In this document: positions 1 through 4,923 of the stretch, in pieces | Layout of the letters: every line of letters starts with the position of its first letter | Numbering within the stretch: position 1 is the first letter of the stretch | From: an uncultured Eubacteriales bacterium | GTDB lineage: Bacteria; Bacillota; Clostridia; Christensenellales; Aristaeellaceae | DNA length: 12,470 nt | Direction of reading: 5' to 3' | Assembly: GCA_900553295.1 (NCBI GenBank) | Contig: USCR01000063.1 | Location: 1 to 12,470 of the forward strand | Notes under the pieces: generated by a model | The model's input: the letters and a program-made list of their open reading frames with translations, nothing else | Database searches by the model: none | What the model was told of the DNA's origin: nothing | Position numbers and translations under genes: made by a program

Positions 1-73
1 CCACGGCGGGGTGCTGACCGGGAGGCGTTGCTTGCTGCCTTCATTTGGATGCTTGTGTGGGGAGGTATGATCC

Positions 74-1090
74 ATGGGGCGAAAACTTCTTTGGTGGTGC
101 CTGCCTCCGGTGCTGTTGATGACCATGCTGCTGTGCGTGTGCGCCGGGAGCGTGCCGCTCTCTCCCGGGGAGACTCTGCAAATCCTGTGGCGGGGTCTTA
201 CGGGGACGGAGGCCGGCGGTTCAGGGGAGGCCATTATCTTGCGGGTGCGGCTGCCCCGGGTGCTCTGCGTGGCGCTGACGGGGGCTTCCCTTTCCCTGTG
301 CGGGGCGGCCATGCAGGGATTGTTGCGCAACCCCCTGGCGGATGGTTCCACCCTGGGGGTTTCCTCCGGGGCTTCCCTGGGGGCTGTGCTGGCCATTGTG
401 CTGGGGATGCAGTTCCCGGGCCTGCCTTTTGCGGGCACCATGGTCATGGCCATGCTTTTCGCCTTCGGTTCCCTGGCCTTGATTTTGACCCTGGCCTATG
501 CCCTGGACCGCAGCCTGGCCACGGGCACGATTATCCTCATCGGCGTGGTATTTTCGATGTTTGTCTCCAGCCTGATGAACCTGCTGATCACCTTTGCCGG
601 GGAGAAGATCAAGTCCATTACTTTCTGGACGCTGGGTTCCCTTTCCGGCAGTACCTATGTGAATGCCCTGACGCTGCTTCTTGCCTTGACCGTTTGCGGC
701 GGCGTGCTGCTGGCCCTGGGGGGAGCGCTGAACGCCTTTGCCCTGGGGGAGGAGCAGGCGCAGCACCTGGGGGTATCCGTGCGGCGGGTGAAGCTGACGG
801 TGATGGCGGCGGTGTCGGTGCTGCTGGGCGTGTGTGTGTCCATTGGCGGCACCATCGGCTTTGTGGGGCTGGTGATTCCCCACATGGTACGCCTGGTGCT
901 GGGGCCGGACCACCGCCGGCTGTTGCCTGCGTCGATGCTGGCGGGGGCGGTGTTCCTTTTGCTGGCCGATCTGGTGGGGCGGACGCTGCTCAGTCCCATT
1001 GAATTGCCCATCGGGGTGGTGACTTCCCTGGTGGGGGCGGTGGCGTTTCTGGTAATCTTTTACCGTTCCAGAAAGCGGGGGAATGCGTGA
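74..1090 (+). CDS. FecCD/BtuC-type ABC transporter permease
   Basis: This is the membrane subunit of an importer for an iron-siderophore, heme, cobalamin or similar chelate, acting as a dimer in the cytoplasmic membrane. The 338-residue product has the usual length of the FecCD family and is hydrophobic almost throughout. Family landmarks are visible: an RVRLPRVL segment near residue 57, a QGLLRNPLAD-type motif followed by LGVSSGASLGA near residues 80-105, and the cytoplasmic IPHMVRLVLGPDHR segment near 268-281, which contacts the ATPase. The tail ELPIGVVTSLVGA is also typical. GGGGAGG at 59-65 lies 8 bases before the ATG and supports this start. The stop overlaps the next gene's start (TGATG), so the two are translationally coupled. 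The binding protein is presumably upstream, outside the window. The substrate cannot be read from the sequence. Family assignment is secure. Confidence 0.95.
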   Translation: MGRKLLWWCLPPVLLMTMLLCVCAGSVPLSPGETLQILWRGLTGTEAGGSGEAIILRVRLPRVLCVALTGASLSLCGAAMQGLLRNPLADGSTLGVSSGASLGAVLAIVLGMQFPGLPFAGTMVMAMLFAFGSLALILTLAYALDRSLATGTIILIGVVFSMFVSSLMNLLITFAGEKIKSITFWTLGSLSGSTYVNALTLLLALTVCGGVLLALGGALNAFALGEEQAQHLGVSVRRVKLTVMAAVSVLLGVCVSIGGTIGFVGLVIPHMVRLVLGPDHRRLLPASMLAGAVFLLLADLVGRTLLSPIELPIGVVTSLVGAVAFLVIFYRSRKRGNA

Positions 1091-1866
1091 TGATGCTGTC
1101 TGTGCGCGGGCTCAGCGCGGGCTATGGCGGGCTGGATGCCGTGCGGGAGGTGTCCTTTTCCCTGGAGCCGGGGCAATGGCTAATGATCTGCGGGCCCAAC
1201 GGCGCCGGCAAGTCCACCCTGGTCAAGGCGGTGACGGGCACGCTTCCCTTTCAGGGAACCGTGGCGCTGTACGGGCAGGACGTGCGCCGCATGAAGCCTG
1301 CGGCGCTGGCCCGGCGGATGGCGGTGCTTTCCCAGCGGGTGCATACGGAGTATGACTTCACCGTGGAGCAGGTGGTGGCCCTGGGGCGTTACGCGCACAG
1401 GAGGAGCTTCCTGCGTTCTGGTGATCCGGAGGGGGAAGCGCACATTGACCGGGCGCTGGCGGCGGTGGGGCTGACGGACAAGCGTACCGCGCGGCTCAGC
1501 GAGCTATCCGGCGGCGAAGTCCAGCGGGCCTTTTTGGCCCAGGTGTTTGCCCAGGACCCGGAGCTGCTCATCCTGGACGAGCCGGCAAACCACCTGGACG
1601 TGACCTATCAGAAGCAAATTTTCGATTTGATTGACCAATGGCGGCAGGTACCCGGCCGGGCGGTAATGGCCGTGGTGCATGACCTGAACCTGGCGAGGCG
1701 ATACGGTACCCATGCCCTGCTGCTGGACCGGGGTCACATGGCCGCGGCGGGGGAAATTGGCGCGGTGCTGACGGGAAACCGCCTGGCGGAGGTTTATGGC
1801 ATGGACGTGCTGGGCTGGTTGCGGGAGATGCTGCGCTGCTGGGAAACGTCTCTGACGAAAAATTAA
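1090..1866 (+). CDS. FepC/BtuD-type ABC transporter ATP-binding protein
   Basis: This is the ATPase that powers the permease encoded immediately upstream. Numbered from the ATG at 1090 (258 residues), the Walker A motif GPNGAGKST is at 35-43, the signature LSGGEVQRA starts at 139, the Walker B LLILDEP places the aspartate and catalytic glutamate at 163-164, and the switch histidine is His197 in VVHDLNLA. The C-terminal stretch after the H-loop (a LLLDRGHMAAAGE-type turn, then LAEVYGMDV) is characteristic of the iron-chelate/B12 importer ATPases rather than exporters. Possible starts are GTG 1087, ATG 1090 and ATG 1093. ATG 1090 overlaps the permease stop by one base and is the natural coupled start. 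All catalytic residues are present, so it should be functional. The ligand is unknown. Confidence 0.94.
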   Translation: MMLSVRGLSAGYGGLDAVREVSFSLEPGQWLMICGPNGAGKSTLVKAVTGTLPFQGTVALYGQDVRRMKPAALARRMAVLSQRVHTEYDFTVEQVVALGRYAHRRSFLRSGDPEGEAHIDRALAAVGLTDKRTARLSELSGGEVQRAFLAQVFAQDPELLILDEPANHLDVTYQKQIFDLIDQWRQVPGRAVMAVVHDLNLARRYGTHALLLDRGHMAAAGEIGAVLTGNRLAEVYGMDVLGWLREMLRCWETSLTKN

Positions 1867-1885
1867 CAAATTTTGCGAAAAACCC

Positions 1886-1914
1886 TTTTCAATTTGTGGA
1901 AAAGCGGGTATACT
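1886..1914 (+). promoter_or_regulatory. Sigma-A-like promoter for the structured leader and TM1266/ABC operon
   Basis: TTTTCA at 1886-1891 is separated by exactly 17 bases from TATACT at 1909-1914. The -10 matches consensus at five of six positions and the -35 at four of six. It lies in an AT-rich pocket directly after the upstream ATPase stop, and transcription would begin near 1921, at the 5' edge of the structured leader. No other plausible promoter precedes the operon. Confidence 0.7.
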
Positions 1915-1920
1915 AATCCC

Positions 1921-2045
1921 GTCCGGCAAACCCAAGCGGCGACGTGCGGCGGAGGCGGACGAAAGCGACAGACTCCTGATTGAGCGCCCGGGGGACAACC
2001 CAGGCGCAAGATGGGAAAGGGGGACAAAAGATGCGGCGTACAACA
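1921..2045 (+). promoter_or_regulatory. Structured 5' leader, candidate riboswitch of unknown class
   Basis: This untranslated stretch of about 125 nt lies between a promoter and an intrinsic terminator, ahead of the TM1266-like regulator and ABC importer genes. Visible pairings are GTCCG (1921-1925) with CGGAC (1956-1960), GGAG (1951-1954) with CTCC (1973-1976) as an alternative, and a strong hairpin, GCGCC-C-GGG at 1984-1992 with CCC-A-GGCGC at 1999-2007 around a six-base loop. The heptamer GGGGGAC occurs at 1990-1996 and 2019-2025 and again in the 3' arm of the terminator (2065-2071). The second copy can pair with GTCCCC at 2049-2054, which would prevent the terminator from forming. That is the expected layout of a ligand-controlled attenuator. 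I compared it from memory with TPP, cobalamin, guanidine-I, c-di-GMP-I, THF, ZTP, SAM and fluoride consensus motifs and found no match. It could also be a free-standing small RNA. Confidence 0.5.
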
Positions 2046-2082
2046 GGCGTCCCCTAGCGTGAACGGGGGACGCCGTTTTTTT
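2046..2082 (+). terminator. Intrinsic terminator at the end of the leader
   Basis: A perfect 9-bp GC-rich stem, GGCGTCCCC (2046-2054) with GGGGACGCC (2066-2074), encloses an 11-base loop and is followed after one G by seven T residues (2076-2082). It sits between the promoter at 1886-1914 and the first gene of the operon, so it acts either as an attenuator or as the end of a small RNA. Read-through would be needed for the downstream genes unless another promoter exists. Confidence 0.88.
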
Positions 2083-2105
2083 CCGAAGAAGGGAGAGGTG
2101 CTTCC

Positions 2106-2372
2106 ATGGACGGCAAGCGGCTGGGCTTTGTGGGCATCGTCATTGAGGAGCGAGCCATGGCGGCAAAGGTGAATGAAATTCTTTCCGCCTTTGGCGGCAT
2201 CATTCGCGGCCGGCTGGGCGTGCCCGATCCGCAGACGGGAAACGGGGTCATCAGCCTGATTGTGGAAGGCAGCAACGACCAGCTGGGCGCCATGACCGGC
2301 CGGCTGGGCAATCTGCCGGGCGTTACGGTGAAAAGCGCCCTGGTGAGTCAGAAAACAAAAACGGAAAGGTGA
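2106..2372 (+). CDS. TM1266-family iron-only hydrogenase system putative regulator
   Basis: This 88-residue protein begins with KRLGFVGIVIEER, continues with KVNEILSAFGGIIRGRLGVP and VISLIVEGSNDQLGAMTGRLGNLPGV, and ends with a charged tail. That pattern is the small ferredoxin/ACT-like fold (NikR C-terminal-like) known as the TM1266 or iron-only hydrogenase system putative regulator family, from my recollection of family sequences. Family members usually sit with hydE, hydF and hydG and have no DNA-binding domain of their own, as here. The precise role is unproven. GGGAGAGG at 2091-2098 lies 7 bases before the ATG. It is the first gene after the structured leader and its terminator, and its stop lies 11 bases before the start of the binding-protein gene, which suggests a shared operon. 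Linkage to an ABC importer instead of hydrogenase genes is the odd feature. Confidence 0.85.
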   Translation: MDGKRLGFVGIVIEERAMAAKVNEILSAFGGIIRGRLGVPDPQTGNGVISLIVEGSNDQLGAMTGRLGNLPGVTVKSALVSQKTKTER

Positions 2373-2383
2373 GGAAAATCAAA

Positions 2384-3343
2384 ATGAAAAGATTTCTTTC
2401 GGCGCTGATGGCGCTGTGCCTGGTACTTTCTCTGAGCGCTTGTGCCGTGGCGGAGGATGCCGTGCGCGTGTACGCGCTCATGGGCCCCACGGGCATCGGC
2501 ATGGTGCAGATGATGGATCAGAACGACGGGACGTATGCCTTCACCCTCTCCGGCGCGCCGGATGAGGTGGTGGCCGCCGTGGCTAGCGGCAACGCGGACA
2601 TTGCCGCCGTGCCCACCAACCTGGCCGCAACCCTGTACCAGAAGACCAGCGGCAATGTGCAGCTGCTGGCCCTGAACACCCTGGGCGTGCTGTCCATCCT
2701 CACCACGGACGACAGCATCCAGACCGTGGAGGACCTGGCGGGCAAGACCATCTACGCCACGGGCCAGGGCTCCACCCCGGAATATGTGCTCAACTACATC
2801 CTGGATGCCTTTGGTCTGACCGACAGCGTCACCGTGGAATACAAGGCGGAGCATGCCGAGCTGGCTACCCTGGCCGCCGCGGGCGAGGTGGACATCGCCA
2901 TGCTGCCTGAACCCAACGTGACCAGCGTGCTTATGCAGAACGACCAGTTCCGCATTGCCCTGGATGTGACGGAGCTGTTCAACCAGGCCGCGGAGCTGAA
3001 GGGACAGGCGGGCGCCGTGATGTCCATGGGCGGTGTGATTGTGCGCAAGGACTTTGCCCAGGCAAACCCCGAAAAGGTGGCGGCGTTCATGGAAGCCTAC
3101 GCGGCCAGCGTGGAGTTTGTAAACAGCGACGTGGAAGCCGCCAGCAAAATGGTGGAGGAGCAGGGCATCATGCCCAAGGCGGCCGTGGCGGCCAAGGCTA
3201 TCCCCAACTGCCACATTGTCTTTATCACCGGGGAAGAGATGAAGGCGCAGATTGAGCCCTTCTTCCAGGTGCTCTTTGACGCCAACCCCGCTTCCGTGGG
3301 CGGCGCATTGCCCGATGCGGATTTCTATTACATGGCGGAATAA
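2384..3343 (+). CDS. ABC importer substrate-binding lipoprotein, NitT/TauT-like
   Basis: This is predicted to be the extracytoplasmic binding protein for the permease and ATPase downstream. The 319-residue product starts with a lipoprotein signal peptide: Lys2-Arg3, a hydrophobic core, and the lipobox LSAC with Cys20 as the lipidated residue. The mature part has the pattern of NMT1/SsuA/TauA-like periplasmic proteins: YALMGPTGIGMVQMM near residue 30, a region for the GNADIAAVPTN loop, a VEDLAGKTIYATGQGSTPEYVL lid-type segment shortened here to DLAGKTIYATGQGS, and VDIAMLPEP. ATG 2384 is preferred over an in-frame GTG at 2369 because GGTGAGG at 2368-2374 is well spaced from it and it gives a clean signal peptide. 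The ligand is not evident. Relatives of this fold bind sulfonates, nitrate, thiamine precursors or guanidine, so substrate transfer by name would be unsafe. Confidence 0.88.
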   Translation: MKRFLSALMALCLVLSLSACAVAEDAVRVYALMGPTGIGMVQMMDQNDGTYAFTLSGAPDEVVAAVASGNADIAAVPTNLAATLYQKTSGNVQLLALNTLGVLSILTTDDSIQTVEDLAGKTIYATGQGSTPEYVLNYILDAFGLTDSVTVEYKAEHAELATLAAAGEVDIAMLPEPNVTSVLMQNDQFRIALDVTELFNQAAELKGQAGAVMSMGGVIVRKDFAQANPEKVAAFMEAYAASVEFVNSDVEAASKMVEEQGIMPKAAVAAKAIPNCHIVFITGEEMKAQIEPFFQVLFDANPASVGGALPDADFYYMAE

Positions 3344-3385
3344 GACAAGCCATTTGGCTGGCTCCGGCAGGGAATTATTTTCCCC

Positions 3386-3412
3386 GCCGGGGCGCGCCGG
3401 AGGGGCCCCGGC
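3386..3412 (+). repeat. Strong GC-rich hairpin between binding protein and permease genes
   Basis: GCCGGGGC (3386-3393) pairs perfectly with GCCCCGGC (3405-3412) around an 11-base loop. No T tract follows directly (CTCTTCGGCG comes next), so it is a poor intrinsic terminator. It lies in the 151-base gap between the binding-protein stop and the permease start. Hairpins in this position in importer operons commonly protect the upstream mRNA from 3' exonucleases so that the binding protein is made in excess. That role is inferred here. Confidence 0.6.
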
Positions 3413-3494
3413 CTCTTCGGCGCTTTTCATACGCGCGCAGGGCCTGCACGGCATGGAAAGTGGCCGGGAAAAAAGCATGGCGGAGGGAAAACGT

Positions 3495-4244
3495 ATGGTA
3501 AAGCGGCTGGGACGGCGGGTGCTGCTGCCGGTGGCGTTCTGGCTGGCGGTGTGGGAACTGTGCTACCGGGCGGTGGGGCAGGATCTGCTGCTGGCTTCCC
3601 CCGGACAGGTGGTGGCGTACCTGGCGGGGGGCATGAACGCTACCTTCTGGGGTTGTGTGGGCATGTCGCTGGTGCGCACCGGGGCGGCGTATGTCCTGGG
3701 CGTGGTGCTGGGGGTGGCTCTGGCGGTGCTGTGCCATTGGGCGCCCTTGCTGGGGGAAGTGATCCGCCCGGCACTGGCGGTGGTGCGGGCCACGCCGGTG
3801 GCCTCCTTTATCATCCTGGCGCTGGTGTGGCTCTCCGCGGGGAATGTGCCCATTCTGGCGGGACTGCTGATGGTGGTGCCGGTGGTTTATGCCAACGTGA
3901 CCCAGGGGATTGAGGCCGCCGACCCGCAGCTGCTGGAAATGGCGCGGATGTTCGGGTGGAAGCGGCCCAAGGTATGGCGGCGCATCCTGCTCCCCACGGC
4001 GCTGCCCCCCTTCCTGGCTGCCTGCGAGGCCTGCGTGGGCATGTGCTTCAAGGCGACCATTGCCGCGGAGGTGATCGGTGTGCCCCGCAATGCCATGGGC
4101 ACCCAGCTGTATCATGCCAAGATTTACCTGCAAACCGACGCGCTGATGGCCTGGACCGTGGTGATTATCCTGCTGAGCATGGTGACGGAAAAACTCCTGC
4201 GGGAGGCCATCGAAAGGGGGCGGCGGCGTGTCCATCATCCTTGA
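3495..4244 (+). CDS. ABC transporter permease, SsuC/TauC-like
   Basis: This is predicted to be the membrane channel subunit of the importer served by the upstream lipoprotein. It has 249 residues, the usual length for the family, and about six hydrophobic segments. The family's cytoplasmic coupling (EAA) loop is clear: GIEAADPQLLEMARMFGW followed by RRILLPTALPPFL, near residues 136-175, and then a FKATIAAEVIGVP segment. The reading frame is open much further upstream, with ATGs at 3453 and 3477, but ATG 3495 is chosen because GGAGGG at 3482-3487 stands 7 bases before it and the earlier codons lie in the GC-rich hairpin region with no ribosome site. Its 3' end overlaps the ATPase gene by 17 bases, so the two are coupled. 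Confidence 0.9.
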   Translation: MVKRLGRRVLLPVAFWLAVWELCYRAVGQDLLLASPGQVVAYLAGGMNATFWGCVGMSLVRTGAAYVLGVVLGVALAVLCHWAPLLGEVIRPALAVVRATPVASFIILALVWLSAGNVPILAGLLMVVPVVYANVTQGIEAADPQLLEMARMFGWKRPKVWRRILLPTALPPFLAACEACVGMCFKATIAAEVIGVPRNAMGTQLYHAKIYLQTDALMAWTVVIILLSMVTEKLLREAIERGRRRVHHP

Positions 4245-4815
4245 GGGGGTTAGCAAATCCTTTGGGGAGCGCCGGGTGCTGCAAAATGTCAACCTCACCC
4301 TGCCGGACCGGGGAGCGGTATGCTTTTTCGGGCCTTCGGGTTGCGGAAAAACCACCCTGACCCGGCTGATTTGTGGTCTGGAGCGGCCGGACGCGGGACA
4401 TATCCGCCGGCCGGAAGGCCTGCGCTTTTCCTGCCATTTTCAGGAGGACCGGCTGCTTCCCTGGTATACCGCCGAGGAAAACCTGACCCTGGCCCTGGGC
4501 AGCCGGGAGCAGGCGCAAATGTGGCTGGAGCAAACGGGCCTGGCCGATGCGGGGGCGCTGTACCCTGGGGAGCTTTCCGGGGGCATGCGCCGCCGGGTGT
4601 CCCTGGCCCGGGCGCTGGGCTATCCCAGCGACGTGCTGGTGCTGGACGAACCCCTGCGGGAGCTGGATGCCGCAACCTGCCAGCGTATGCTGGAGCTGAT
4701 TGCCCGCAGCCGGGGAAACAGGCTGCTCCTCCTGGTCACCCATGATCTTTCCCAGGCGGAAGCCCTGGGCTGCACCCTGGTGCGGGAGCCCTTTGCCGGG
4801 CATCCGCAGGCGTGA
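4228..4815 (+). CDS. Short ABC transporter ATPase, SsuB/TauB-like
   Basis: This is the energy-coupling subunit for the upstream permease. The start is GTG at 4228, with AGGGGG at 4215-4220 upstream and a 17-base overlap with the permease gene. Walker A GPSGCGKTT is at residues 35-43, the Q-loop region reads FQEDRLLPW, the signature LSGGMRRRVSLARAL starts near 116, Walker B VLVLDEP places Asp140-Glu141, and the switch histidine is His172 in LLVTHDLSQAEAL. Every catalytic element is present, but the protein ends at 195 residues, about 45-60 short of typical SsuB/TauB proteins. The loss is entirely in the C-terminal tail after the H-loop. The spacing between motifs is also compact. I see no frameshift that would restore a longer tail, so this is probably the natural end. 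Confidence 0.9.
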   Translation: MSIILEGVSKSFGERRVLQNVNLTLPDRGAVCFFGPSGCGKTTLTRLICGLERPDAGHIRRPEGLRFSCHFQEDRLLPWYTAEENLTLALGSREQAQMWLEQTGLADAGALYPGELSGGMRRRVSLARALGYPSDVLVLDEPLRELDAATCQRMLELIARSRGNRLLLLVTHDLSQAEALGCTLVREPFAGHPQA

Positions 4816-4863
4816 AGCGCCTGGAGGGCAGCGCGCCAGTCTTTGCCAATTTCCGCGCCCTGC

Positions 4864-4897
4864 TTCGACGGTGAAAGCACACATATCGCGGTATGCT
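4864..4897 (+). promoter_or_regulatory. spoIIE promoter with long spacer and overlapping Spo0A box
   Basis: TTCGACG at 4864-4870 matches the reverse complement of the Spo0A box TGTCGAA at six of seven positions. TCGACG at 4865-4870 also fits a -35 hexamer at four of six positions and stands 21 bases from TATGCT at 4892-4897, a -10 with four of six matches. From memory, B. subtilis spoIIE and spoIIG use sigma-A promoters with such abnormally long spacers, activated by phosphorylated Spo0A bound at the -35. The arrangement 27 bases before the spoIIE start fits that model. Individual hexamer matches are weak. Confidence 0.5.
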
Positions 4898-4923
4898 GGA
4901 GCCAATCGCTGGAGGTGAGGCGT

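Noticed and set aside
1..73. End of an upstream gene, possibly the binding protein of the first importer
   Set aside because: Frames end at 15-17 or 68-70, but neither short peptide shows a recognisable binding-protein C-terminus, so no gene is called.
221..913. Long minus-strand open frame over the permease
   Set aside because: It is rich in His, Gln and Gly, the typical shadow of a GC-rich gene on the other strand, and has no ribosome site.
1921..1980. c-di-GMP-I riboswitch in the operon leader
   Set aside because: GGCAAACC and CGAAAG are present, but the intervening distance and the following GGACGCAAAGCC-type core are absent.
2348..3478. Long minus-strand open frame opposite the binding-protein gene
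   Set aside because: The + strand frame encodes a clear lipoprotein binding protein; the minus frame has biased His/Gly composition and no recognisable domain.
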